64,000 nucleotides of DNA from Brachynemurus nebulosus (GCA_035578155.1 JAPWDM010000011.1:21986375-22050374), one strand, 5' to 3'. Counted from the first letter of the stretch, positions 35,091 through 47,136 are shown. Translations and numbers: made by a program. Notes: generated from the letters alone by a model not told the origin.

Positions 35091-36059
35091 TTTATTCTCG
35101 CTCGAAATCTAGATGGAGTCTTTTTACAGACACCTTGACCAACGTTTTGGCATCCCGCGTACTTTTCCGAGATTATTTTTACGACAAACAAAAACACCAC
35201 GAATCTGGTGTTTGGTCTGGGTCTGGTATGCGAATTCTGGGGAAACAGAATGATAATCATCATACAAAAATTTGGTTAAGCCGAATTTCTTATTTGTTAA
35301 ACTACTTTAGAATCTACTTATACGAAAATTCTAACAAAAAAATACAATTTTCTTTTTTTTTTTTTTGAAACACACTGTAAGTTCTTTATACAACTTATAT
35401 GTATTATACGTAGCTGTGTATAGAGACAGATACATTTATTTGATTCGGTTGCGTTTATCATCATCTCAAGTTTCACAGCATACCTTCCCGAAGCTGCTGT
35501 AGCCCTAGCTAGCTAGCTACTAGCTCTCTATAGCTCCTCAAGCAATATTGTTGGTTGAAATACAAAACAACGATGAATTAACAACTTTCAACAACTTTAT
35601 TGGAATTGTTGTGTGTGTATGTTGCACTCTTCACTATATACTTGCCATGCTACACTTCTCTTTAGCTTTAGTTCACACTCATTCACCCATTTTGTTCAAT
35701 GACTTTATTAATTATCTCTCATATGGTTGTCAGAAATGTTCAGCAAATATGTGATACGTAAACATTATATGGTAAGCGATACGATTATTGTAACTAAAAG
35801 CTACCAAATTTTACCAGTAACAAAGAAACTTCTCGAGAATACAAGTATCAGTTGACTCCTTTGATTAAAATACCAAATTTTATATAATACGAACTCTTAC
35901 TATAAACCGGTAACAATAAAGCTTTTATGAGACTAGATAATCGATTGATAATTTTGTATAAAAGTCCAAACTGGTGAGGACATACTTAATTCTTACTAGG
36001 GGAAACAGGGGCTACACAGAAAAAAAACTCACTGTATATTACAAAAACGTGAATTAATA

Positions 36060-36484
36060 TTACAAAATTTTTATTCCAACAGAATGTAATTTTTGTACGC
36101 CAAAAATCATCAAATTTTTGAGCAAAATTTGAAACTTTTTTTTAAAAAGTCCGAAATTTTGTTAAAATTCAACTTTTTTCGATTGAGGTTCACGGCACGG
36201 GCAGTACCTTGTAGTTTAATAGGCTTTCTGGTTTTTTTGATTTCAGGCACTGTGTAGGTCACTATCACTGCAGCAGTGGGGGAACTTGCTTTTTGGGGTC
36301 TTGGGTGATCTCGAATAACTCACTGAATTTTCAATTTTTTTGTCCAAAAATTTTATCTTGTCTTTATTACATGTCAACGAATACGAGTATATCCTTAAAA
36401 TATTAAAACATTCCATACAGTAGTTTTCTTTAAAAATATTCCCAAAAATCACCCTTTTTTAAGCGGTCACACTAGTGGGCCCCC
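36060..36484 (+). mobile_element. TTAA-type MITE (GGGGGACCACTAGTGTGAC family), right half
   Basis: Matches 53605-54008, including CACTGCAGCAGTG and the terminal GCGGTCACACTAGTGGGCCC, and is followed by TTAA (36485-36488). The left half is missing or unrecognisable. Confidence 0.6.
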
Positions 36485-36523
36485 TTAATTAAATTTCACA
36501 TAGTGTTTGAAAAATTATCAAAC

Positions 36524-36595
36524 TGGATCGGCTGGGACTCGAACCCGGATCTCTTGGTTACTAGCCAAGCGCCTTACCAATTAGGCCACCGACCG
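36524..36595 (-). tRNA. tRNA-like, anticodon AGT (Thr), repeat-borne
   Basis: A 72-nt cloverleaf is possible: acceptor CGGTCGG/CCGATCC (first pair mismatched, one G-U), D arm GCC/GGC, anticodon stem CTTGG/CCAAG with loop CTAGTAA (anticodon AGT), and T arm CCGGG TTCGAGT CCCAG (one C-A mismatch). The sequence GAGATCC-GGGTTCGA resembles eukaryotic tRNA-Thr. The mismatches and the presence of related copies in this window argue for a tRNA-derived repeat rather than a working gene. Confidence 0.5.
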
Positions 36596-36733
36596 CTTGT
36601 TCGAGTGCCATTCCAATCTGATAATCAATCAAATACATCCTCTCTTTAATGCGAGACGCAATTATATTTCTAATTTCAAATGTTTTCGAGTGCCTGTGAA
36701 ACATTATTAATGTATGACAAATTATCAGATTGG

Positions 36734-36797
36734 AATGGTATTAGTAAGGCGCTTAGCTAGTAACCAAGTGATCCAGGTTCGAGTCCCAGCCGATCCA
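36734..36797 (+). pseudogene. tRNA-like, degenerate copy
   Basis: Carries AAGGCGC, the anticodon arm CTTAGCTAGTAACCAAG (AGT) and the T arm CAGG-TTCGAGT-CCCAG, but the acceptor and D-arm start are replaced by GGAATGGTATTA. It is the inverted partner of 36524-36595. Confidence 0.55.
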
Positions 36798-36840
36798 GTT
36801 TGATAATTTTTCAAACACTATGTGAATTTATATTAACTTG

Positions 36841-38000
36841 AAGTTATGTTTTATGTATTTATTTTTCTCCGCATTGTCTTATTAAATAACGGTAACATGA
36901 ATTACGGATGCCTCGGGAGCCAAGATAGTTTTCCCATGATTTCTCTTCACGGCCTTAGCAATACTGACACAAATCGAAGACACCCCACTAATATACGGTA
37001 CAAAACCGTTGTACGAAGCGACAGTTGAATTTGATCCCATCGCTAATCTTCTTCAACGCTCCCGTTCCTGATCGCTCAGTGCTAAATCTTTAGGGTTTTT
37101 GGGGTTTACTTTGATCCATACTTTTTTTTATATTCGTTTGTTTCGATTCTAAGCATACTTCTATTTCAAATATGTCCACATTCTTCTAAAATTTTTATTT
37201 TTTCAATTTTGAAATTTAATAAAATGTTGGTTATTTTGGTGTTCCAAAAGCTTTCCAGAAATATTTGTCTGGCAACATATTAAAATTTCAGCTTTACTAA
37301 GATGACATAATTTCGTCTCCTGTCAGTCAGACCGACCACATGAATTCCAGGTTATTGGAAAAGAAAAGATATGAGAGTGAGGGCCAAGCTAAAATCATGT
37401 GTTTTTCGACATTGCTAACTAATATCTATTCTAAATTTAAGACTAATATCAATTTCTAATATGAATTGATATTACATAGAACTTAATTAACTTTGAAACA
37501 TATCAAAAAAAAGGTTTCATTCCCTATTTATTATTTCAAAACAAAATTCATATGTATGTTTTCACAAAAGAAGGTACATACATACTTTCATGCACCTTGT
37601 TCAATTACTAACCAATTTACAAACAATAAAAGACTACAAAAGACACAAACATAGTATACAATCCCGTACTAGCTATACATACGTGCATAAATGATACTTG
37701 AGTCAACTGACTCTTCTTACATTTATAAACAGTAGTGTAGATCTATACAGAAATTACAGAGAATATGTACACATATTTGTAATAATGCATTGCATGAACG
37801 TCTATCTATACTTTAACCCTCAAGTGCTTATCATTGTTTATAAAATCAAATTTGTAAACTAATAATAATTCATTGTTTTCTATCTATCATAATGTTGAGC
37901 ATAATACTTGTGTGTACTTGATATTCGTCTGTGTCATGTCGTATAAAATAATACTTAACTGGATTTACAAGTTTGACATTTCAGTATTTATTCATTTAAC
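36841..38000. other. Intergenic DNA, no gene seen
   Basis: Includes the second copy of the 34945 block at about 37098-37232. No gene recognised. Confidence 0.5.
37098..37232 (+). repeat. Dispersed repeat pair, copy b
   Basis: Homologous to 34945-35090, with the same order of TTTGATCCATACTTTTTT, CGATTCTAAGCATACTTC and TTTAATAAAATGTTGG. Confidence 0.45.
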
Positions 38001-38560
38001 AAAAGTAGTAAGGTTACAGCGATTGTGTAACAAAATAGTAAGGTTACAGCGATTCTATGCCAAAAATAGTAAGGTTACAGCGATTCTGTAAGAAAAATAG
38101 TAAGGTTACAGCAATTCTGTACCAAAAGTAGTAAGTTTACAGCGATTCTATAACAAAAATAGTAAGGTTACGGCAATTATGTACCAAAAGTAGTAAAGTT
38201 ACAGCGATTCTTTACTAAAAGTAGTAAGGTTACAGCAATTCTGTACCAAAAGTAGTAAGGTTACAGCGATTCTGTAACAAAAATAGTAAGGTTACAGCAA
38301 TTATGTACTAAAAGTAGTAAGGTTACAGTGATTCTGTATCAAAAGTAGTAAGGTTACAGCGATTCTGTATCAAAAGTAGTAAGGTTACAACGATTCTGTA
38401 ACAAAAATAATAAGGTTACAGCAATTATGTACTAAAAGTAGTAAGCTTACAGCGATTGTGTAACAAAAATAGTAAGGTTACAGCAATTATGTAGCAAAAG
38501 TAGTAAGGTTACATCAATTCTGTACCAAAAGTAGTAAGGTTACAGTGATTCGATACCAAA
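38001..38560 (+). repeat. 30-bp minisatellite, about 18 copies
   Basis: Consensus AGTAAGGTTACAGCGATTCTGTA plus a linker of CCAAAAGT or ACAAAAAT. Units differ at a few set positions (GCGATT versus GCAATT; CTGTACC, CTGTAAC, TATGTAC). Decayed half-units continue to about 38670 (TTACAGTGATTCGATAC). A short open frame runs through the first units but stops after three. Confidence 0.92.
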
Positions 38561-40320
38561 GGATTTACAAAAACGAAATAAAAGTCACATAATTATCTTT
38601 ATGCGCTTTTTCATTACAACTGTAACTTACAGTGATTTGCATTACAGTGATTCGATACTAAAATATTTACAAAAAAACGAGAGCAACCATGCTTTTCGCT
38701 CAAAGAGTTTATTTTCAACAGAAATTTGATGTATAAGAATTTTGTTTGTGTCAAAAATATATTATGTCGAAACTTTGTTGAATAACCGCAGTCCCATAAA
38801 GATCTACCATTTGTTTAGAATCACCAAATCGCTCCCATGTAGATCATGTTACTCCTGACTGTACGAATTTGTGCAATGTAAAAGTAGCAAAATGCAATAA
38901 ATTGTAATATTGTTGTACAAAATTTGTTTGAAGGTTCCACAAATTAACTTTGCATCGACTTTGTTTTCAAGATCAAAAAATAGATACTTTATGCTTTAAA
39001 ATACTCTTTTCAAAATCATTGCCAGCTTATTTTTGAGTGAAATATAGCATCCTGTTCCCTTAATTTTTTTTTTTACTTGTATTCCTTTTATATTTAAAGA
39101 AATCTCTGAGAATGTGTAAAAGGTTTTAGACCGATTTCATACAAGGTTACTTTTAAAAAAAAAATTATACTTTATAGAAATATTTTACTAGACTACAAAT
39201 TTTTTTTAAGAAATAAAATTCAATAAGTTGTTTATTAAATAAAAAAATAATTCCCTCTTAATATAGATTTAACTCTTTTCTATAGCTAATTTCCTCTTCC
39301 AAATGATTTCCGTCTTTTTATTTCATTTATTTTATTTCAATGTAACTTTCTTATTTCTTAATATTTTGTCATTCTTTCCATTCCATTCACTTATTTATCC
39401 AAACAAGCTGTCGTTTTTCGGATTCAAGTGAGTAAAAATAATGTAGATATTTAATAAATACAGCAAACACAGTCAACTCACCCACACTGTTATATTCAAT
39501 TTCAGTTATTACTATACGAAATGTCAAAAGTGTCATTTACAGGACACATCAACATTTTATAAAATAACATTTTTTTGTGGAAATTATTTTTTCCCTTCGC
39601 ACACACACATGTCTAAAAAAAAAATAATAGCAAATTACATAATATTTCCTTATTTTTTCTAGATTGAATTATTTACCACGTTTCTTAAATATCTATGATG
39701 TTATTTTCTTAATGGCTTTTATTATTTGCCTCAATAAAGCTATAGCACTCCTAAAAAAAAAGTCGTATAGAAAATACATATCATACATATATTGTAAGAA
39801 CTAAGAGAAACAGTACGTTCAAAAATAAGGATACCTTTTTTGTTCACTTTTTTCCAGAACTCAGAATAAAAGAGATACAACCCTACCATGGCGTGAAATA
39901 AAAACCATTTTTTTCTAAATATATTCCAAACTCCAAAAGTTATTAATTTTTGACAAATCTTTTTGTGACTTAATGTATTTTTCCGCAGAGACCCACAAGC
40001 CCTCAAACAGTCTAGCGCCTTCAAATTCAATGTACCAAGGTAACTGAGTCCCCAATTCCAGCCCAAAGCCCAGCGGACCCACTTCTTTTTAGTCTTAAAA
40101 TGCAATATGAAAATAAGTACCAAGTGATCCAATCAAGGCAATTCTCTCCTATATACCTATTGTGTATTGCTCAGTTTCCGTGCCTTTTTTATATTAAATA
40201 ATACTGACAAACATGCTGTGTCACCAAACATTAAAAAAGCTCCAAAAACAAACTAATAGTAAAAATAGAGAGAAAAGTACAGAGAAGAACTTTTCTTTAA
40301 ACACAGTAGCATATTTTTTC

Positions 40321-40352
<32 letters not shown>

Positions 40353-42177
40353 GTAAAAATAAAGTAATTGTAATACCTTGCTTACTTTAAATAAAAGCTA
40401 TAGTTTACTTCACGTAAGATTTAACACGAAAATTCTCATCATTGTCAACATCCAGTTAAACTTTACTCCATAAGTAAGGTGTATTTCGTACAAAAAGAAA
40501 ATGATGATTTAAATAAAAATGTTATAAAATTTTCTTTTGTAAAACATTCTTAAAGTGGTTTAGACTTTTGCTTATTTTCACCTACTATGCTTGTAATACT
40601 TAATTTTTTGAGAACTTTGTACGCAGTGTACTAAACCACTAAACCACCTAAAGAAAACGTTCTACCCTGGCTTGAAATGTAACTGTGGACAAGGCAATTA
40701 TCACGCACCAACACCAAAGCACTCAAAGCAGTGAAGACAATTACACTTTTGACTCGTCGTCAGCAACATCAAAAATTGGAATAGAATCATATACCTTATT
40801 CTTTTTAGGTAGATATATACGAATTTTATTATCTAAAAAGATTAAGATATAATTATGATTCTATTTCAATCTTTTTTATTGTTGTTTACAACGAGTCAAA
40901 AGTGTAGGTACTCGTAACCAAGTTGAAGAATCCTATTTATTTTTTTTTTATAAAACCATATTATCTATTTTTGTAATAAAACCAGATAAAATGTATATGA
41001 ATGCCCTATATTTTATCTTGAAAACTATGAAAATTCTAACTACGGTGAAACCCTAATCTAATACGTGTCTCACACGCACTTGGCGAATTTTTTACGATAT
41101 GCTCGAGTCTCAGGGGACTTAGTACTATTTTACAGTTACAGTACTAATGTTGAGAGCGCTGAAAAATAAGCTAAAAGTTAATTTTGTTTATTATGTATCA
41201 ATTAGTATCATATTTTGTATATCATATTGTATATCAGGACACACCGTTCAACAGGAACCTAAGTTTCCTTTCGAAAATTTCGCGAAGAATTTTACAATAT
41301 CATGTACGTTCTCCATTCAAATATTACATAAAATACACTATAGATACCTTCATAACAAATATATCAAAAAAACTGGTACTTTGTATTTCATATTTACCTC
41401 TTTTAAATAAAATAATATTGCACTAAGAATAATTGCTTCCGTAGCTTGTTTTTTGTTATTACTTTTACAAAAGGCTTGTGTAGGTGCTGTTTGCAACCAT
41501 GTTGCCATGTTTGTGACAAACATGGTTACATACACACATATATTTTGTTGCTTACAAAAATTTAAAAAAGAAAAACAACAACAATGTTTGTTACGTCTTT
41601 TTTTATTATTATTATTTTGCTTTGATAAATTTCCTTTGTAGGAAAAAAAAGTAAAAAATGGCAGAAAAATACTATGTATTTAATAAGTGGACTTTAATTT
41701 TCTACGAGTATATAGGTGCCGACCTATTTTTTTCGCTTTTAATTACAGTAATTTTTTGTAAATAATTTTTTTTTTACAAAAATTATGTCAACAAGTTGAA
41801 TACGGGAATTGATGCTAACGTTTTAGTGTCACTTATTGTATAATATAAAATGATTCTGATATTCTAAAGAATGTTACTTAACCCAAATATAATCTTCATG
41901 GAGCAATGAGTAGGCTTTTTTTCGTTTTTATATTAAAATTTTATTAAATATAAATATACTGATGATTCAAGAGAGCAAGATAAGGAAACTGCGAACGTAT
42001 GCTAGGTTTGGTTAGTATATTTTTTACCATACAAGCAGTTCATTTTAATATTAAAACCCAAAAAGAGAGAGAAACCAAGTTATCAAGTGCTAGTTTCACT
42101 TGCGCAAATAGTGTAATTTTTCCTGACGAATTCCTGAAAAGAACCATAATTTTTTATTTCAACACGACTGTTTACTA
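38561..42177. other. AT-rich intergenic DNA, no convincing gene
   Basis: The longest frame is 130 codons at 39740-40132 (minus), starting near MDHLVLIF and rich in Lys, Trp and Phe. I recognise no domain and see no splice or promoter support, so I do not call it. A hairpin lies at 40742-40906, and a palindrome CCATGTTTGTGACAAACATGG-type lies near 41510. Confidence 0.45.
40742..40906. repeat. Imperfect foldback of about 165 bp
   Basis: TACACTTTTGACTCGTCGT... at 40742 is mirrored by ...ACGAGTCAAAAGTGTA ending at 40906, and AATAGAATCATAT by ATGATTCTATT inside. No target duplication identified. Confidence 0.55.
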
Positions 42178-42181
42178 TTAA

Positions 42182-43106
42182 GGGGGGAGAGTGGTCCAGA
42201 CAGCAGGTTTTTTAATATCTTTTTTTAAGAAACTGGATATATTTATTGTATCAAATGAAGTTATATAGTATAGTACATGTTATGGTGTATTCACTGATAA
42301 ATTTTTATGCAAAAAAAAATAAAAAAATGGCGGCGCTACAGCTGTTCCAAGTTGACTCTTTTAATTTGCGCCATGAAATGCCCAGCCTCTTGTAATCAAC
42401 TGAATTCAATCGGACAAAAACATTTTATTAAAATAAGTCATTACGCTTTGCATATACCTATTTCTGATGAAAAAAATTTTTTTTTTCATAATTTAAAATC
42501 AAAAAGAAAAAAATTTCACTTTTTCTTTATAAACAAATTGTTATAAACAATATTTATAGTAATAATTTATGCAAAATTTTAGGTATATACAAAGGCCAGT
42601 ATCTTAACTCCTTTAGCGGCTCATGTAAAACTAACCAAATAAAATTATCTTTGAAAATACTTAATTTAATTGCATAATTATATGGCCTACCCATTCGATA
42701 ATTTTTGCTTTAGTACTGCTTTTACGATAACAGATAACAACATCTTACAGTTATCAACCCGAGGCGTGTTCAGGTCGGGAGAGTCATTCAAGTTGTATAA
42801 TTCATATGACGAACTGTGCTCGGGATAGCCGCTAAAGGGGTTAAAGAATATCTGTACAAAATTTCAAGTTACTACCTTAATCACTTTTTAAGTTATGTTC
42901 CACGGCGCGAAAAAAACCTGTTTGGAGAAAAACGCTATTAAAAAGTTTTCGTTCTTGAAAAGTAGAGTTAAAAGCAGTTTATCGTTATCTAAGATAATCT
43001 TTCTGTTGGGATTAAAACATTAGAAATATATTCCTTAAAGTTCAAATAAACTTTTAAAGCAAAACAAAAAATGAAAAATTTGAAAGTTCTGGAGGACCCT
43101 CCCCCC
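42182..43106. mobile_element. TTAA-flanked MITE, 925 bp
   Basis: TTAA at 42178-42181 and 43107-43110; ends GGGGGGAGAGTGGTCCAG and (inverted) GGGGGGAGGGTCCTCCAG. No coding capacity beyond chance frames. A second TTAA element is nested inside at 42608-42840. Confidence 0.65.
42608..42840. mobile_element. Nested TTAA-flanked MITE, 233 bp
   Basis: TTAA at 42604-42607 and 42841-42844; terminal repeats CTCCTTTAGCGGCT and CCCCTTTAGCGGCT (inverted), 13 of 14 identical. Piggybac-type terminal repeats usually begin with C-rich CCCT/CCYT, which fits. Confidence 0.72.
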
Positions 43107-43415
43107 TTAAGGACAGATGCAGCTTTCAAATTAGAAGGTGTCACATTTTTTTAAAAGTTCCATAATTTATATTGCAAATTTAACAAAAAAATTACCTAAG
43201 TTAGCGTTAAAAGAACGACTTCGAAAACCAATGATTCTCTTTCAGTTTCATCATTCTATTAGGTCATCCGTAAAGTTCGTGCCGTTTTCGGAGCCGCTCG
43301 AATGAATTCATATTTATTCAAGCAGCAACCGCAAACAAAACATGCAACAACATGTTAGTGTTAGGTCGATAGTGCTGCTTGTAATATGTATCATAAATCT
43401 TTAAACAGTGTTTAA

Positions 43416-46415
43416 CCCTAGAATCATACGTTGGTCTACGAGTCAAGTTAATCATACATCGGCGTCGTTTCGACGAATGGACTTTTTACGGAGAGTTTTA
43501 GAGTTTATTTGCAAAAAACATTTTTTTTACATAACAATATTACAAAAGCGAACAAAATATTTAAAAAAATTGGATTTGGAAAAATTTCTTAATATAAATA
43601 TTTATTAATTTTTTTAATCTTTTTATCAAAGCATATTTTCACTATAAAAATTAAAAAATAGATAAATACATCAATTGTATCATAAAACATGTCTTTCAAA
43701 TAATTAATTTATGAACTATTATGAGTCAGTGGACATGTGTGACTTTACAGAATGTGAAATTTCTCAGTCATAAATATTCCTATAGTTATGTAGTTATTTC
43801 CCCATTAGGCACATTTGTAAATTTTCTAAAAGAGTCTGGAACCATTACCATAGGTGAATTTGCCCAAGAAATGAAATTCAACGATATGTATGCGATTGTG
43901 TAGCTTAGTGAAAGAGTAAACCATACGTATGGATTTTTCGCAATATCTTTACATTTCGCGGAGTTATAATACCAAATACCAAAAAATAGTGGTCTTATTC
44001 AAACTTTTTTTTCTCGTAAACTATTATAGATAAAACGATGAAACAAAATCCATATTGTTTGCTATGTCCAGTACTTTATTATATATTTTTTTCATTTAAA
44101 ATGGACATTAAATACCCTTTATATAATATGAAAAAAAAATTCATTAAATTTTTTTAGCTACTTGTACAAGAGTGACCACTTTCTTATTACTACCAAAAGA
44201 AAGCTCGCAAGCACTTCCCTCATCTCCCTGAATTTTATTTTTGTCAAAAGGGTGGAACATATTGAAAAAAAATAAGAACATATATATTTGGTGATGTTCA
44301 TGGTATGTGTATGTGCAGGTACAGGTCAACAAATCTGACTTTACCTCTTCAAGGTCATTAAAAATGCATTCTTAAAGAAGTGAGATAGTACTTAATATAA
44401 AGAAAAAATGACCTTGAAGCGGCAAAGTCAGATTTGTTGAACTATACCTACTTGTTTTTGAATTATGTTTTTAAGAAATACTTTGAATGAATAAATGAAT
44501 CATTGAATGTTTTTTTCTTTTTTTTTTTTCTATTACTTGAGAATCTGATGCCTGCTCTACACTCTCGATCGAAGTTCCTCGGCGAAGTAATCGCTAAAGT
44601 TGGCTGAAGTCGGAATACCGTTATAACACCCGCCACGAAGAACCATGAAATGACCTACACTCTCGTACTCGGTCCACTTTGCGAGAATTGAGAGTAGCCA
44701 TAAGGAATCTAATATGTTTTATGTTCAAAATGTAGACTCATTCCACATAGGAGTTTTAAAAAATAATCAGCTACGAATCAAGAACTAATTTTTTTCATTG
44801 CTTTTAACATACTTCTCAAGTCTACAATGTTAAATTCACTCATGAAGTTAAATACATCACTAATTGATCAAGTAAACAGTTTTAGTTTACCTAACGGGTA
44901 AGTAAAAATGTTAGTTGGATTTACTTGCGAAATAATTGTAGAACTGAGTAATACGTTAAAAACAATGAGAGAAGTTAGTTCTTTTTTCGTAACTAATTGT
45001 CTTTTAGAACTCCGATATGAAAAAAGTCTACATTTTGAAGATAAAACATATTAGATTCCTTATGCCTACTCTCAATTCTCGCAAAGTGGACCGAGTACGA
45101 GAGTGTAAAAGGTCATTTCATGGCTCTTCCTGGCTGGTGTTATAACGGTATTCCCACTTCAGCCAACTTTAGCGCTTACTTCGTCGAGGAACTTCGATCG
45201 AGAGTGTAGAGCAGGCATCAGATTCTCAAGTAATCAAAAAAAAAACATTCAATGATTCATTTATTCATTCAAAGTGTTTCTTAAAAACATAATTCAAAAA
45301 CAAGTAGGTATAGTTCAACAAATCTGACTTTGCCGCTTCAAGGTCATTTTTTCTTTATATTAAGTACTATCTCACTTCTTTAAGAATGCATTTTTAATGA
45401 CCTTGAAGAGGTAAAGTCAGATTTGTTGACCTGTACCTGCACATACACATACCATGAACATCACCAAATATATATGTTCTTATTTTTTTTCAATATGTTC
45501 CACCCTTTTGACAAAAATAAAATTCAGGGAGATGAGGGAAGTGCTTGCGAGCTTTCTTTTGGTAGTAATAAGAAAGTGGTCACTCTTGTACAAGTAGCTA
45601 AAAAAATTTAATGAATTTTTTTTTCATATTTTATAAAGGGTATTTAATGTCCATTTTAAATGAAAAAAATATATAATAAAGTACTGGACATAGCAAACAA
45701 TATGGATTTTGTTTCATCGTTTTATCTATAATTGTTTACGAGAAAAAAAAGTTTGAATAAGACCACTATTTTTTGGTATTTGGTATTATAACTCCGCGAA
45801 ATGTAAAGATATTGCGAAAAATCCACTTTCACTAAGCTACACAATCGCATACATATCGTTGAATTTCATTTCTTGGGCAAATTCACCTATGGTAATGGTT
45901 CCAGACTCTTTGTTAGTAATTTTTAGAATAAGATCTCAAAAAATAATAAAAATTAAAATATTTTCCACAAAATAAATTGTTAACCTTTTATTAAGTCACT
46001 TGAAACGCATTCTTTAGTTTTCGATTCAATATATTAAAACTTCAGTATTATGTCTTCTCTATAAGTCAAACAGCTGTAATCATCTTTCACATTATCATAA
46101 TCATTGAATAAATTAATTATAACATCCATATCTTTAATAAATTTTAGAAAAATTAGGAAAACTTTTATATGTGGAGTACAAAATCTTTAAAAAAAAAATA
46201 TAGGTTAATCATACATCGTCGTCCTTTTGACGCACACTATTTCAGTATAAAAAAAACGACAATAGCTATAAACAAAATTGATAAGTCTTATGTGTTATAA
46301 TAACAAATAAATTAGATAACAGAAGTTTCACAGCAAGCAGGCACCGACCAGTTGTAGTATTGGAGCAGGTAGAGAAGTTCGTTCGTCGTTTTGACGAGTA
46401 CGTATGATTCTCGGG
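43416..46415. mobile_element. Non-autonomous piggyBac-type element, 3,000 bp
   Basis: TTAA at 43412-43415 and 46416-46419. Ends CCCTAGAATCATACGT and (inverted) CCCGAGAATCATACGT, the CCCTAGAA start being typical of piggyBac. Subterminal copies of AATCATACAT near TCGTCGTTTTGACG occur at 43450, 46205 and 46390. No transposase is visible; most of the element is the foldback at 43829-45911. Confidence 0.75.
43829..45911. repeat. 2.1-kb near-perfect foldback
   Basis: Arms about 43829-44730 and 45045-45911 are almost identical in inverted orientation; the most visible difference is about 15 bp near 43912. The spacer is about 300 bp and itself has inverted ends (TTTTAGAACTCC/GGAGTTTTAAAA). Each arm contains its own hairpin (44315-44460: GTCAACAAATCTGACTTTAC and a mirrored block). 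Both arms carry the same 62-codon frame, which I regard as a by-product of the duplication. Confidence 0.85.
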
Positions 46416-46472
46416 TTAAATAATTTTTTTTGTCAGTAATAATGAGCATTCTTAGATATCAAGGAACATCAT

Positions 46473-46700
46473 GTCATTTTATGCGAGTTTAAAAAGGTAC
46501 TAATGCAGTCGACGCAACGAGAAATATTTGTAGTGTTTATGGTAACGATGCGCTTTCTGACAGAACTTTTAGAAAGTGACCTGCTAGATTTCAAAAGGGT
46601 AATTTTTCTTTGGAAGATGAAGCTCCCTCCGATCGACCCGAAGCAAACTGTCAAGAATTAGCGGCAACTTTTGAATATTCGAAATTTACAGTTCCCGGCC
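46473..46700 (+). pseudogene. mariner transposase, N-terminal remnant
   Basis: The plus-strand frame reads DATRNICSVYGNDALSDRTF, then a stop where Trp is expected, then ARFQKGNFSLEDEAPSDRP and, further on, GHLKKIGMA. These are the two helix-turn-helix motifs of mariner transposases. Another stop lies near 46488. The catalytic D,D34D domain is deleted. Confidence 0.8.
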
Positions 46701-46804
46701 ATTTGAAGAAAATCGGGATGGCCATATACACCAAAAACGGCACGAACTTTCCGGATAACCCAGTATTATTCCACTAACGATTTTTAACGCATAAAAATTT
46801 TTTT

Positions 46805-47136
46805 AATAAATTTGATGACGTCACTAAGTTAAAAAATTTATTTTTTTCTCAAAGCAAAGGATACTGAAATGATTTAAATTAGGCTGATTGGTTGAATGAA
46901 GGTAATTAGGATGTGAACTTTATATTTTTGCTATTAAAATGATCAAATTATTTTTATTTATTTATTTTTTAATAAATTTGATGACGTCACTAAGTTAAAA
47001 AATTTATTTTTTTCTCAAAGCAAAGGATACTGAAATGATTTAAATTAGGCTGATTGGTTGAATGAAGGTAATTAGGATGTGAACTTTATATTTTTGCTAT
47101 TAAAATGATCAAATTATTTTTATTTATAAATGCATA
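46805..47136 (+). repeat. 166-bp tandem duplication
   Basis: AATAAATTTGATGACGTCAC starts at 46805 and again at 46971. The two units are identical over their length as far as I can read, so the duplication is recent. The unit begins 40 bp after the mariner right end. Confidence 0.9.

Larger units (their letters stand above)
34063..36059. other. Intergenic DNA with short repeats
   Basis: Contains the TA microsatellite (34229-34290), a cluster of GAATCGATT motifs in both orientations (about 34735-34830), and a block repeated at 37095 (listed separately). AAGGATGGCAAAATCGG near 34716 resembles a hAT terminal repeat but has no visible partner. No gene seen. Confidence 0.45.
36489..36840. mobile_element. 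tRNA-like repeat family, copies 2 and 3 head to head
   Basis: The two ends are inverted copies of one another: TTTCACATAGTGTTTGAAAA... at 36493 against its complement ending near 36830. Inside each end is a tRNA-like block; the middle (about 36609-36735) holds the inverted CCATTCCAATCTGATAAT/ATTATCAGATTGGAATGG and the arm block TTTTCGAGTGCCTGTGAAAC. Together it is a roughly 350-bp foldback with tRNA-like ends. Confidence 0.65.
43259..46763 (+). mobile_element. Deleted mariner element, split by a piggyBac-type insertion
   Basis: TA at 43257-43258 and 46764-46765; terminal repeats TTAGGTCATCCGTAAAGTTC (left) and CTGGGTTATCCGGAAAGTTC (right, inverted), both continuing GTGCCG. Removing the 3,000-bp insertion and its TTAA duplication leaves about 500 bp: the 5' untranslated part, the N-terminal quarter of a mariner transposase, then directly the 3' terminal repeat. 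Confidence 0.8.

Noticed and set aside
37873..38091. Open frame entering the minisatellite
   Set aside because: It stops after three units and has no recognisable N-terminal domain; the repeats do not keep a frame.
38001..38560. Regular 30-bp repeats as a CRISPR array
   Set aside because: There are no unique spacers of constant length; units are contiguous tandem copies in a eukaryotic context.
39740..40132. 130-codon minus-strand frame
   Set aside because: No recognisable domain, no sign of splice sites or promoter, and composition like the surroundings. I cannot support it as a gene.
44144..45611. Identical 62-codon frames in both arms of the 2.1-kb foldback
   Set aside because: The arms are near-identical DNA, so the shared frame is no sign of selection, and it has no domain.
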